The notes beneath the pieces are model-generated. The model saw only the letters and a list, made by a program, of their open reading frames with translations, was not told the origin of the DNA and did no database searches. Below are positions 22,301-35,026 of a DNA stretch of 64,000 bases, one piece after another. Position 1 is the first letter of the stretch. Each line of letters starts with the position of its first letter. The position numbers and the translations under genes are program-made. The DNA comes from Siphonodentalium dalli (taxonomy: Eukaryota > Mollusca > Scaphopoda > Gadilida > Siphonodentaliidae), in NCBI GenBank assembly GCA_032622095.1, contig CP136069.1, positions 158,829,043 to 158,893,042 on the forward strand, written 5' to 3'.

Positions 22301-22436
22301 GTTTGTTCAAGCAAAAAATGTAACTGGGAAGCATTAGAAATACAATATTTCTCTTCAATACATTAAATATACCTTTGATACTATGACGAATATTAAAGTT
22401 GTTTATGATAATGACAAACGTCAAAATAAGGTTATG

Positions 22437-25167
22437 GACTTTGATAACCCAATTTCAACCAATATTTCCTGGAGTCAAAATTAAGGATTATGTTCACTTT
22501 TATTAGTAATCAAAGCAACCAAACCCATTGGTGCAACATTTTAAGAGTATAATTCAAGGTGGATTATGTTTGAAATACTAAATATTAAATTTATAGAAGT
22601 TTTTTTAATCTATTCTTTCGAACCCAAATTCAACAAACACAAAGTCCATATCTAAGAAAAAGATATGTGTATGGGAGTCCAATTTCACATTTAATATCTA
22701 ATTACGCTTAAGCACTATGCTTAAGCGTAATGCCATTACGCTTAATATTAAAGCATTACAATTAAGCGTAATGCTATTACACTTAAGTGTATGCCATTAC
22801 GATTAGGGTCATTCTCCTGAAAGCGTATAGATTCATTTTGAAAAATAAAAATATTCAAACTATTCAACAGGTTCTATTTTTATCCCCAGTGAAAAATCAG
22901 ACATGTGACCAGCAAGATATCGAGTACGCCACTCTTTATCTTACAGACTGGAAACGATCTTAGAAGATGACGCAATAAACAATGTCAGTTGTGTTACTGC
23001 ACAATGGTGCCCCATGACATAGTTCCATGCGTAAGGTGCACACATTCTATATATTTCTACAAATAGATTAGTTGTGTTAACATAGAATCGTGATGAAAAT
23101 TTGCACATTAACTGGCTCATGAAATGTTGGACTATCACCATACACTCGAAAAGCGTAAAGTGGTCAATAGTTGATTACCCATGTTCTGATGGCTCTGAGA
23201 AAACCAAGGGTATATGACATATCACCAACTGTAAAGGAGTGACTAAACATTGTCTGTATATAGGTGCACAGTTCGCGAAAGAAACTCATATGGGAAATTT
23301 ATGATTATTGATTAATCACAGGTAACACCACTGACTATAAGTAACACCACTGACGCTGATTTTAACACCACTGACATGCACTGTGTTGGCCTTTATTAAC
23401 AGCTACGTACAATCATATGGCAAACATGTTTATATTTGATTATGTTTGGAGTCATTACAATACCAGAAATGTTAAACTAAATAACAAAATACTCCACTTC
23501 CTCTCCATGAAATTGAATCGGAATGTTGAAAAGTCCTGAGCACATTGTTTGACTCCACATTATATTCCTACTAGTACATGCTAAAGGTATAGTAGACCAA
23601 TTCTTTGTTGACATAACCTGCTATTCCATTTACTCAAATATTTAACCCAGGTAGCATTTTTCTATCTGTTTGACATAAGCACAAGCCATGTACTATGCAA
23701 TGCAAGGCCTGGTGTTAGGAGAATCAAATGACCCATGTTTTCCACAAACAACAAACATTCCTTTTCTGCAAACACTTCTTAAGATTTAAGATGTTCAAGC
23801 TATACATTATGTCAATTAAGTTTATGCTGCATCTATAGTAACACCACTGACAAGGTAACACCCCGGACATTTCAGCAAACAATCAAATATACCTCCCTTT
23901 GCTTTTTACCAAGGTTGTTTAGTTTGCTCAAATTTTAATTTATACTCCTCATTTGACAATTGTATGGTGCTTTTGTGGGCAAAATGTGAGAGCATGCCTG
24001 CATACATGACTTAACACCACTGACTGAAAAAGGTACAATTTTTAATTAACCTGTTTTTATGGTTTATATCCACTTTAACCTTCTGGGATATTTAAAAACT
24101 CCCCCATGACTTTTAAGAACGACTGCAACCGAACTTAGCAACGATCAGTAGTTCTACTCTCAACCGATTTGTATTACCATAAATACCAATTAGATTTCGG
24201 TAACACCACTGACCACTTTCCGTTGTACAACACCGTCACTCATCCCGCTACAAAAATCAGAATGCTTAAGCGTAATCTTCATAGCCTCTCTACCTTTCAC
24301 ATATATATAGTGGTATCATCAAAGGTAAATATATGTCAAAGTTACTAGCATCAGTAATTGGCTGCATCCTTTTCAGCTTCAGCTTAAGTGGAAATAGCAT
24401 TACGTTCAAGCATAATGGCATTATGCTTAAGCATAATAGAAATCTGAATTAGGCTTAATGTAATTGGCTATTAAATGTGAAGTTGGCCTCCCATATATGT
24501 GTACTGAACACTGTGAAGAATGACGAACAATAAAAAATATGCTCACATTTCTTGAGTGTTCTTTGGATTTTTGGCTTGGAAGCAGTTGTTTACAAATGGT
24601 AAATTTCATTGCTCAGTAATGCTATTTGAGAACTGAATTTGATGGGTCAATTTATGTTCACCCAAGCCAGCTGCAGGATTATGATCAACAGGTGCTAACC
24701 CATGAGAATATTATCTCCTGATTGGTGATCTAGTTTCTGGGCTACAGGGTATCCCCATATTGAGGATTACACAATTCTTTTGTCAAGAGATTCACATCAC
24801 ACCACTGTCCACAAATATTAACACTTAACTGTCACCTCCAAACAAGCAGTGTTAAGACAAGTTATTCCATCATTTGTAAACAATTGGTTCTTATATAGTA
24901 ATTTTATCAAAGAACGCTTGATAAATTTTAATATTATTTTATTCAGTAAACATTGCCTTATCTTTTTCTTCGATATGGACTTTGTGTTTGTTGAATTTGG
25001 GTTCGAAAGAATAGATTTTAAAAACTTCTCTAAATTTAACATTTAGTATTTCTAACATAATCCACCATGAATTATACTCTTAAAATTTGCATCAATGGGT
25101 TTGGTTACTGTGATGACTAATAAAAGTGAACATAATCCTTCATTTAGAAATTGGAATAGCAAAGTCC
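22437..25167. mobile_element. 2.7-kb element with long inverted repeats
   Basis: The left arm (22437-22661, GGACTTTG... through GGATTATGTTCACTTTTATT to CACAAAGTCCATATC) is inverted at 24964-25167. Complementarity resumes past a ~460-bp extra block in the right arm (about 24500-24963): CACATATATGGGAG, TTCACATTTAATA. Subterminal AT-rich words ATTACGCTTAAGC recur at 22695-22800 and 24265-24450. The interior has no recognisable protein but carries the TAACACCACTGAC motif series. A large non-autonomous DNA transposon is the likely reading. Confidence 0.65.
23323..24213. repeat. Recurrent TAACACCACTGAC motif
   Basis: The 13-mer occurs exactly at about 23323, 23342, 23363, 23839, 24012 and 24201, with degenerate forms near 23855 (AACACCCCGGAC) and 24228. 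Spacing is irregular (19-470 bp), unlike a satellite; all copies have one orientation. Confidence 0.75.
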
Positions 25168-25171
25168 TTAA

Positions 25172-25577
25172 GGGGGAGGTCAAGTGAACAATTTTGAATG
25201 GGGATTTACATGCAAATCTGCGGGGCAAAATTTACAGAGTTGTACATAGTTCTGATTGTCACTTGATGTGTTATTGGAAACAACAGTTATCCATATGGCG
25301 GGTCCGCTTGGTAAATTATAAAACATTTGCAATAAATATAATTTTAAGAATTTTTTTTATGGAAAATCACTTTACCTACATTTGAAAAATCGATATAAAA
25401 TTCAAAAATAAATACATCAAAATTATAATGGAACAAGTTCCAAGTGGACCCGCCAGATAATACCTGTTGTTTCCAATACCACATCAAGTTACACTCGGAA
25501 GTTTGTGCAGCTCTAACTTTTGCTCTATAAATTTTTTCATAAAATCCCTATTAAAAATTGGTCACTTGACCTCCCCC
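25172..25577. mobile_element. TTAA-flanked long-TIR MITE
   Basis: TTAA at 25168-25171 and 25578-25581. Inverted ends GGGGGAGGTCAAGTGA.CAAT extend about 140 bp (GTTGGAAACAACAG, ATGGCGGGTCC on one side and their complements on the other). 406 bp, non-coding. It inserted directly beside the end of the 22437-25167 element. A partial third end (GTGAGGTCAACTGACCAATT) follows at 25585-25650. Confidence 0.75.
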
Positions 25578-26252
25578 TTAAGCGTGAGGTCAACTGACCA
25601 ATTTTAAAATGGGATTTCTGGGTAAATATCTGCAGCAAATTTCAAGGTGGACATCCCTCCAACAAGGACCTCTAGCCACGTCCCTGGAGGCAAGGCAGGA
25701 TCAGCTAAGAACACTCATGTCAAATTTCTACCCCCTAATTCCGAACAGCATATATTATATTATGCCAGGACCCCATCCCAGTATATGCATGGCCACCCTC
25801 CCTCCATGGAGAATAAATGTGTATTTTTAATTTAAGTATTATATCAACTTCAAACTGACCCAGTCTTCATGTCCAATGTCAATGAAAGCAACAGTGGAAT
25901 GGACATGCTTTTCTTTGACAAAAGGGCCATTTACAACATGTAGTAATATAATTAACCGACCAAATGCGAAATGGAGATTTAGTAGTATGTATTGTACTAA
26001 ATCTAAATTTTTCATTCAATCGGTTAACTTGAAGATTGTATTTACCACTTAATTTTGCCATTTCAATCCAAATAAAAGTTTGAGATCAGCAAAACTAACG
26101 ATGTATGAAAATATATAAACCATTCAAAAGTGGTCAGACTTATTGTTTATGTCATACAGAGTTTGGAGTCTCAATTTAATTTCCCCAAATTAAATATGGG
26201 TTGCAACTGCCTCACTTAATATGAATACCATTATGAAGTGGCCACTGTTATT

Positions 26253-26526
26253 AAAGGCATAGTCCAGTTATTTGAAGTTTGCCAAAGTTTATAGAATAAC
26301 TTACACTTTGAGAAACTTTCAGTGATTCATTTGTTTTTAATCTGGCTTCCAGCAATCAAATGAAGCACAATCTAAATATATGGATAACGCCTGGTTATAG
26401 AAATAAAAATTGCATCAAATTTCACCCAAGTCAGAAGGAATACTTTGTTGGACTTTTATGTTGCATCTGTGGACTTTTCCTCTCAATTTTAGTTGACAAT
26501 TACAGCTTGAAATAACTGGACTATCA
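26253..26526. mobile_element. Short inverted-repeat element
   Basis: ATAGTCCAGTTATTTGAAG at 26258-26277 is inverted as CTTGAAATAACTGGACTAT at about 26506-26525. Non-coding, MITE-like. Confidence 0.6.
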
Positions 26527-26539
26527 TGAATGGTGCTTG

Positions 26540-28216
26540 TAGCCCCACCAAGGGAAAGCGTGGCCCCAGGGCAGAACTTTCAGAAAAGGCATGAGATAAC
26601 ATAACTGCAGGGACAGATTTCCAGATAAAGAGGGATAACTCTCATATGGAGAACGCAAACTTCATTCACCCCTCTTTTTCAAGCTGTCATGATGCTGAAC
26701 ATGCATATCAAATTTCAGTCAGATCTGATAACCCATGATGGAGATATATGCTCAGACGGATGGACAAGGTCAATCCAGTATACACTATTCCTTCAAAAGG
26801 TGGGGGTATAATAACTAAGATGGAAGGTGAACATCTAAGGATAAAGTAATAAGTATTCACAGTTTCACGTATACTATCATTTAATATAATTTAGAATTAT
26901 TATTATATATCAATTGTCCTCCCTCCCCTGTTCTACAGCTACCAATCTGTTAACTGTTGTGATGTGTTTTTAGACTCTATCTTTCTTTCATCTGAAAAAA
27001 AGTACTGATAGTATTTACTTATGTAATATTGAAGACATAGTGTGTGCTTATTTTAGTAACATGAGCTGATAAATGAGTAACCAGGTAGTGGAAGAGTACT
27101 ATACTATCAATCAACAATTATTTCTCGTCCTATAACAAGTTTAATATAGTTTCATGGATATAAAATAATAGATATGAATCAAAGACCACAGTCCGGAAAC
27201 GCTTCTATAAATTAAAATAGATTTTATATCAATAGTGCCAATAACTTTACCATCGCCTTCCACAATGCAACGGAACATTTTCATTGGACGATCCGGTAGT
27301 TCTGAGTGTTTGTCTATAAATAAATGGTACTGATGTTTTTGATGTTTGTTTACAAAACAAAACGTACAAACGTGACAATACATACAATGTACGTGTAATT
27401 TATTATTTGTATAAGAACAATATCTGTCTATTTAAAGGCACTCAATCCGATGCGACGGTCCCCATATCATCAGATTCAAACAGCAACCTTGTTTTAAAAT
27501 GCCGCTTCAGTTTTCAGAACCTGTTATTTATCAACATTTTGTTCAACGAAATTTTGCCAGTTGTCAAATATCTGACACACACAAAAACAGGATTTTAGAG
27601 TTATATATCTTCATCCGCTATCTGGTCAGATAAGTTCTTCTCGTCGACAGTTTACTGGGCCACATAAAATTTAAATAATAGATTTCAAACATCGATATCT
27701 GATCACTCCTAGCTTTGATGGGTTGGTTCAAAAGTATATTATTTTCACATCAAACATGTACTTGTGCCTCTAAATATGAGTTGCTATCTGCAAATGAAGA
27801 AAATCTTACCAGATAATTATTTCAGTCTATCTTCATATATTCTCAGCAAAGGATCCTAGGAATGAACAAAATAAATTATTATCCGTCAACTTTTATAAGA
27901 CTGAAAAAAATATTGGGGATTCAATGTTCAGAATAAAACAAGAGGTTCCACCATGGGTGCTGGGATACCCCCAAGGGTGACAAATTGAAATATGGGCAAG
28001 TCGGAAACCAGAACGGAAAATGTGAACAACGTCAATGAACCCTCTTTTGGAAGCCCTCCTGGTGCCAAACTTGCATAACAAATGTCATCGAGATTAGATA
28101 ACCCATGATTGAGATATATGAGCGGACATACGGAAATCCAACATTTTCTGTTAAACAAAGAGGGATAACTCTTGAACGGAAAATGTGAACTATGTCAATG
28201 AACCCTCTTTTGAAAG

Positions 28217-28256
<40 letters not shown>

Positions 28257-28300
28257 GAATACATATATATTTATATATATATGAGTAAGCACACAGATGG
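26540..28300. other. Gene-free, with two related repeat fragments and TA microsatellite
   Basis: Blocks at about 26620-26790 and 27960-28215 share AGAGGGATAACTC, GAACCCTCTTTT-like, GATAACCCATGATKGAGATA and AYGGA words, the latter in two diverged units. A (TA)n tract lies at about 28219-28285. No recognisable gene. Confidence 0.55.
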
Positions 28301-28969
28301 ACGGATGCATGTAATTTTTTGGATGGAGCTATATAGTCATATAATTGTTGCCATATAATTACTGTGCCATGGATGGTTGATCTTTAAGAGAAATTACCTT
28401 GATTTTCCTGATCGTTGTATCACATGACATTTTCATGAATATATATTTTTCCACTTACCAGCAATCACTAACTGTTACCATGATATTGAATATAACTTTA
28501 CAATGACATTTTTGTCAATAACCAGGCACAAGTCCAAGACAAGCTATCTACCACCTCTCATTGAAATAAATGTTATCACAGTAGCTGAAAAACATGTACG
28601 TTTGATCATATATATATTTTTGAATGCACAGGTCAAACTATTTGGGTTATACAAAACAATTACCTTCAAGTTGATTTCAATTGGACGTTTCCAAGTCGCA
28701 CACCAATGGCTTTTTTGGTTATTTCTTGTCTATTACTTTCATTTGAGCTGGCTTCTCGGAAACACTAATCAGATCATCAGTTTATTGCAAGATACTTTAA
28801 TGTTGGCGAGTCCAAACTCCCCAGCAAAATCATGAGCAGTATTCTTACTGATATCAGTTAATGACTTAGTTCAATTAGAACATATATGGTTTGAATTCAA
28901 ATGGTGTTTATTCTTTGTTTAAAGATGGTCTATCTATTTGTAAATATGTGTTATATAGTTTCCTGAGTA

Positions 28970-29400
28970 TAAAATATTTCCAGTCCGGAAATGCTTCTAT
29001 CGATTAATATTGATTATATTTCGAATATTTTCTGGTATAAAAACGTGTGGTTGTTAAGCTAATTAATACAAACAATAGTGGTCACTCTTAACAGAGACCA
29101 TAAATTTTATTTTGTAATTATGTCACAAATAAACATTTATTAGACCCATTATCGCTTATAACTAATGAATAAAACAATACAAACAATCAATCTAGGACAT
29201 TTGGAACGTAGCTATGGGAATAGCATAATGATCTATATCGCAATATGGTAGTTCCTGAATGATCTGTTGTAAAGTTTGAACAATAAAGTGTCCCATTTAA
29301 TCATCTCATTTCTTAATAATATATTTGAAATTAAATCAATATTAATTGATAGAAGCATTTCTGGACAGGGGTCTTCTGTTCATATTTATTATTTTATACC
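28970..29400. mobile_element. Inverted-repeat MITE
   Basis: GTCCGGAAATGCTTCTATCG-ATTAATATTGATT at about 28984-29016 is inverted at 29335-29372 (AATCAATATTAATTGATAG...TTTCTGGACAG). Flanking TATAAAAT words also pair. A related single end is at 27170-27230. Confidence 0.6.
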
Positions 29401-29461
29401 CACACAACTATTTCAAAATTGTTATATGAAGAGATAATTTATCTTTGAGTAACATTCAAAC

Positions 29462-30138
29462 TTAAAGGGGTACTGTAAACTAAATTCATTTATGGGACCA
29501 TCTCCTTTTATCTTTTATACTTAACAGAATATATGCAACAAATGAATTAGTGCAAAATACACTCATGTATGGGAGGGCAAATTCACATTTATTAATAATT
29601 GCGCTTCAGCGCAATTCAAAATTAATTAAAACACCAGTTAATTAATAAATCCAATATAAAATTAATTGCGCTTCAGCGCAATTATTTTCCCAACTAAAAC
29701 AGAATGTACCGGTATTGCGAGTCGCCCCAACTAATACAGAAGGTAATGCTATTGCAAGTCGCCCTGATTGAAACAGAAGATAATTATACTGTGAGTCTAT
29801 CTGACTAAAACAGAAGTCGCGAGTCACCCTGAAGTATACAGAATATAATGCTATCCCATGTATAATTTTTATTTGAGTGCAGGACAAAATGTCAGGTACC
29901 AGATGAGTGGTGCCTGACATATTATTTATCTGTGTGCTATTGCCCAAACTTAATAGTCTATCATCCGATTTACATGGAAAAAAATCTTGAATAAATGGCT
30001 GGAGTCATAAATTCATTAAAATTACCATGTTGTTTACATCGTTCATAAATTCACTCATTTGTTGCATGTATTCTTTTGAGTATAAAAGGAGATGGTCCCA
30101 TATTAAATGGCCAGATTTAGTGTACAGTACCCCTTGAA
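29462..30138. mobile_element. TTAA-type MITE with twin palindromes
   Basis: Left end TTAA-AGGGGTACTGTA, right end TACAGTACCCCTT-GAA (TTAA slightly decayed). Inverted arms share GGGACCATCTCCTTTTAT and ATGCAACAAATGA. The interior has two copies of the palindrome AATTGCGCTTCAGCGCAATT (about 29602 and 29662). Relative at 13495-13692. Confidence 0.65.
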
Positions 30139-31884
30139 GTCAACAAGGCTGGCCCCAGGAGGTAAGTGTATTTGGAAGAGGAAGTACTTAATTCACATGC
30201 AATTACAATGCAACCAGACTTCCATAACACATGTTCTCTTTTGAGGAATAGAAAGATACTTTTGAGCCAGCCACAGACAATAGAAATAAATTGTTCTCAA
30301 TTCTATCCACATGTTAAGACTGAGACAGCAAATGTTATTACCGGTGTCTTCAGAACAGTACGCCGTCTTTCAATTTCAGTTACGATAAAATGAAATTTAT
30401 GAGTATAAAATAGTATGAGTCCCACTATAAGAAGGAATATTCCCTCGTATATATTTGATCATGCTCATTTTTACAAAGAGCTATTTCCATAAATTGACCA
30501 AGAATACTGCTTGTGACTAGAAACTTGTTAATTTAATATAAATCTGAATAAAGTTAGTTTGGTTTTTGCTAGCTTAACTCAACCAATTGTAATGAGATAC
30601 TGTTATTGTAAAACTAATATCTCTCCCAATTATTGACATTATCATATATACATAACCAGAAATTAGCATGCAAACTAATAGGATCAGGTAAATTTCAAGT
30701 TATAAAGTGTTTATAATCCAAATATTCTATTCACAACTGGAAGAAATAGGGTGTATCACACTTTGATTCAGCATCTTATTCCTTCATTACTGAATTGATC
30801 TTTGCTTGAGTTGAGCTAACATATATCTAAATAAACTAAGTTAGTATGAACAATAAAATTGTTGATGGTAAAGTTCATCATATTAAGAGAAAGATGGTTG
30901 AATTCTTTTGCTAGAGCCGGGCAGTAGCTTATTTTCAACTAAAACAATATTTCCCTGTAAAGTCTTGCCAGCGCAATAATCTATTAACAAATCAAACATT
31001 TGTCATTGTCTGGATGTAGGAGAAATTTTGAGTACAGTTATTTACCTGAATATTGATCTTGATGCTTTCCTCATAAATAAAAATCTCCACCTACAGTACA
31101 GAGATGTATGTCGCCCTGATAGAAACAGTTTTATGCAATGACTTGGTCCACTCATATTACTGTTCATCATTTGGGTATACGTTACCACCTGATTAATACT
31201 ACTAGATATACACACAGTAGGTCACATTGGCTAATATGTTCCCATGTGGCTATAAAAGTATTTCCTCCAATCCCCAGACAAAAGTCTAGATGTAATAATT
31301 ATTAGTTAATTATATATTCATATTGATAAATTTTTAGAATCATGCATTCATTTGTCTATACATTATGGTTATTTGCTATTGAAAACAACAAATTACCGTT
31401 GATAATGATTTAGGTCATGCTTGATCTAATCCAAATTGCAACCTTACCATTGTATCATTCATCTAGTTAAAAGTTTTGGTATTGAAAGTTGAAATATAAT
31501 TAGCTACATGTAACTATTTCCATCTTTAACCTGGAATCAAACATGCCATAAATTATTATAAAAGACAAATTGAAATACATTCATGAAAATTAAGGTGAAT
31601 TACTGAATCTCAACTAACATAACTGTTCCCCGAAAAGTTTTGAAGGACTATTATAGTCATCACGTGTGTCTATCCAAGCAAAATATTACTTAGATTTCCA
31701 TGGGATTAAGATTGTAGTTGACATTTTATATTGTGCAGATCATGTTCAAATTTGGTTGTGATCCATTGATTTTTTATTTGAAGGAGTTGTAACTATATTT
31801 CCAATAACATGTTTGTCCCTTTTCATACGCCCGTTTGAAGAAAAAAAACGGTCGTATTATGTAAATGGGTTGTCCGTCCGTCGT
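30139..31884. other. No gene seen
   Basis: AT-rich; no recognisable domain or long repeat. Confidence 0.45.
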
Positions 31885-32425
31885 CCGCTTTTGGTTTCCG
31901 GATGATAACTTTAGATTGAATCAAGTGAACTAAACCACATTTGGTATATTAGTTTACCACACCAAAATTCCAACCAAGTTCGAACATGGGTTTCGTCTGC
32001 ATGATTTTGACCGAGTTATGCCCCTTTTTCGACTTAGATTTTACCTGATTTGCAGTTTCCGGATGATAACTTTAGATTGAATCAAGTTAACTGAACCAAA
32101 TTTGGTATATTAGTTTACCACCCCAACATTCAGATCAAGTTCGAATATGGGTTTCATCCGCATGATTTTAACTGAGTTATGCCCTTTTTCAACTTAGATT
32201 TAACCTGATTTGCGGTTTCCGAATGATAACTTTAGATTAAATCAAGTGAACTGAACCAAATTTGGAATATTAGTTTACCACCCCAAAATACAGATCAAGT
32301 TCGAATATGGGTTTCATCCGCATGGTTTTGCCCCTTTTTCTACTTAGATTGTACCTGATTTGCGGTTTCCGGATAACTTTTGATTGAATCAAGTGAACTG
32401 AACCAAATTTGGTATTCAGATCAAG
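31885..32425. repeat. Tandem repeat of about 150 bp, 3-4 copies
   Basis: Units contain GGTTTCCGGATGATAACTTT, AGATTGAATCAAGTGAACTG, GGTATATTAGTTTACCACC, TCAAGTTCGAATATGGGTTT and GAGTTATGCCCCTTTTTC. The last copy is truncated. A leader CGCCCGTTTGAAG/ACGGTCGTATTATG (31835-31862) precedes it. Confidence 0.8.
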
Positions 32426-33387
32426 TTCAAATATTATTTCGTCTTAAGTGAAAGGTTTCAAACAAATGAATTAAATCTTGCCCAACTCTACTCCAGAAAC
32501 AGGTGTATTATGCCACACCCCGATGGCATGCTCTTACAAATCAGTTGAAACTTGAATATTGACATGGTCCAGTGATTTTTTTTAGAGTTATGTCCGTTTC
32601 TGGGTTGTCCATAAAATATAGAAATATCTTACCAGATTTCCATAAAATGATGGTTTGTCAAATATGAGAAGGAACAAGGTTGACAATAAGGCAAAAGTAT
32701 TGTCAGCAGATGGTCTGGATGAGCAAAATTTAACATAATGTGGTATGTTGCTCACATTTTGGAAGATGCAGGTTTAGTTCTAATATGGTCATGGTCTGAG
32801 TTATAATTTCTATAACATGTATGTTTTTTTGTTTTTTTGGATTGACAGTCTGGGTACAACACAAATTCTAAATCTTTTACCTGGTGCTGGGGACAGAAAG
32901 AGGGCATCTTTTTTACCAGAATTTTAGACCCCCTAAATTTCAGACATAGTACATGTACCATTGGACAATTATCTCTATCAGTCTACAAGTTTCGAAATAT
33001 CTAGTCTTTTAGTATATACATGTCATAAATACAATGTTTAGAAATTAACTGACCTGATTCTTAAGCATATTAATTTTATTTGTTAATTTTACTTCTAAAT
33101 TTCTTTTATTTACTAGACTGTTGATTATAATTTTACAATTCCTACGCAATATAATTTATTGTCTATGCATAACCACTGAACAAATAGCACTAGAATATTT
33201 TAAACATTTACATAATGTTTGTCCAACAAATTTTGTCGCAAAATACCAGCTCTACTAAAATCATATGCATTAAGCCATAATGCTATCTATTTCATCACAA
33301 CTCATCAGCTGTACCAAACCAATGCCAGGCAACATACCATCCACCCCAAGGCTAATCTAGCTTACCATACAGCCCAGCCGTACTTGA

Positions 33388-33570
33388 CACATGGACCAGC
33401 CATGCTGAAAACTAGTTTATCAGTACAGGCCAGTTGTACTGAAACATGGACCAGCCATGCCGCAAACTAGTTTATCAGTACAGGCCAGCTGTACTGAAAC
33501 ATGGACCAGCCATGCCGCAAACTAGTTTATCAGTACAGGCCAGTTGTACTGAAACATGGACCAGCCATTA
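33388..33570. repeat. 55-bp minisatellite, about 3 copies
   Basis: Unit ACATGGACCAGCCATGCCGC-AAACTAGTTTATCAGTACAGGCCAGTTGTACTGAA, near-identical between copies, with an earlier diverged unit from 33360. Confidence 0.85.
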
Positions 33571-34301
33571 TATCGGTATGTTCAATCCCTGCCATTGATC
33601 CATATTAGCTCCTTACTTTCAGTAATTGGCATATTGAATATGGTGAGAGACAATATTTATTCGCTAAATATTTTCAAGTTTCATTTCTCACAATTTGATG
33701 TATCAAAGCAGAATTATAATGTAGTTATATTTGTTTGGATCATTCCAGACAATAAATGAATAGCCTCAAGGAGTTGTGACATAAACAGTCTGCTTTTTGT
33801 TAAGTCATGTCGTAATATTCTGCGACATGAGGTGTATTTGCAAAGGAGAACATAACAGGTTGCATGTGGATAACCTTCATCCTATTGTGGTTCATGAATC
33901 TACACAGATTTTAGGACAGTTACGTTCTGGGACAGATGGTTTTTTTATTTGAAGGGCAACAACTTAAGATATGGGATAGAACCTGTTGAATGTGGATAGT
34001 GTTCCTGCCTGCTGCCACATGATCATACTAATGGTTATTCGAACTTGGGGCAATATCACTGCATTAGCTGAAGGTCTGATATAACTGTACAAAAAATGAA
34101 TACCTTGTTCCCAATGGTGGTTTGGGCAAACCAAAGATTATTAAAATTTAACCTTTAACTTAAACGAACATAGCTCGTTCGAACATTCTGTTTCCGATTC
34201 CAGAATTTCAATGAATATAAATGGTATGTTTTATGACTTCAATGCGTCTTTCTGTGATAAAGAGCTCAATCTGCTTACATTTTCTACAGATCGAAGAACC
34301 G

Positions 34302-34681
34302 TCATAAGCAGATGGGTGAACAAAAGAAGCAATCCAATACATATTGAGACAAACTAAGACATGAGCACACACAAATATTAACATTTGTAATATGCATGCC
34401 ATCTTTGAGTTTATCATGTAGCTCAGGAGGCAACATCCCAGAAAGTTCATGCCTCAGCAGCTGTGATGCACTTGTATTCAAATCATCAATGAGATTTTTC
34501 AAATGGCGAGTTGAATCATAGTCATGATCAACATTCACATTGACCCAAGTATCTCTTACCTCATATTCAGAATCTCGGTTTTCATCATCCCTGTGATGGG
34601 TTAGTCTTGTTACTAACATACAATCACTCGAATCAAGTTTTGTCACACAGCTGTTTTTAAGCAGATCTATTGAAATTGACT
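34302..34681 (-). pseudogene. C-terminal part of GATA/RNase H transposase-like gene
   Basis: The frame directly continues the RNase H part once the MITE at 34686-35022 (plus one TTAA) is ignored: TNKSKTL joins KSISIDLLKNSCVTK without a shift. The product is acidic and polar (HHRDDENRDSEYEVRDTWVNV) and then helical (LPPELHDKLKDG). Useful similarity fades near 34390; residues after that are Cys/Leu-rich and may be intronic. Role unknown. Confidence 0.55.
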
Positions 34682-34685
34682 TTAA

Positions 34686-35022
34686 AGGCACGTGCGGCCT
34701 TAATTGTCGAAAATATTCATATTTGTTCCAAACACCGTAAACAGAAAAACAGTAAAACGCATACAGTTCCGTGCATATATACCATGTCCATCACGTAAAC
34801 AGCATGTTATCATAAAGACCTACTATATTTTACCTAAGCAAGAGCCTGATTGTATTACAGAAGACACCACAATGCTACTGGCTAATCACACACAAATGGC
34901 ATAAACGCTCTTTATTAGTTCCATATCAGGTATTCACCAACAAAGAACGCTCTTTATGATTACCATCATAATATAAACAAACACAAGAAAAGTTACTTTT
35001 TACGCCAAGGCCAACCGTGTCT
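34686..35022. mobile_element. TTAA MITE X, copy 2
   Basis: TTAA at 34682-34685 and 35023-35026; inverted ends AGGCACGTGCGGCC / GGCCAACCGTGTCT. About 220 bp match copy 1 (ACACCGTAAACAGAAAAACA, TTTACCTAAGCAAGAGCCTG, GCTACTGGCTAATCACACAC). It carries two ACGCTCTTTAT motifs (34905, 34947). It lacks the ~150-bp GGTGGGTATCC block present in copy 1. It interrupts the coding frame of 34302-35899. Confidence 0.8.
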
Positions 35023-35026
35023 TTAA

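Noticed and set aside
22690-22800. Telomere-like TTAAGC repeats
   Set aside because: Irregular, palindromic and subterminal to a transposon; not a tandem hexamer.
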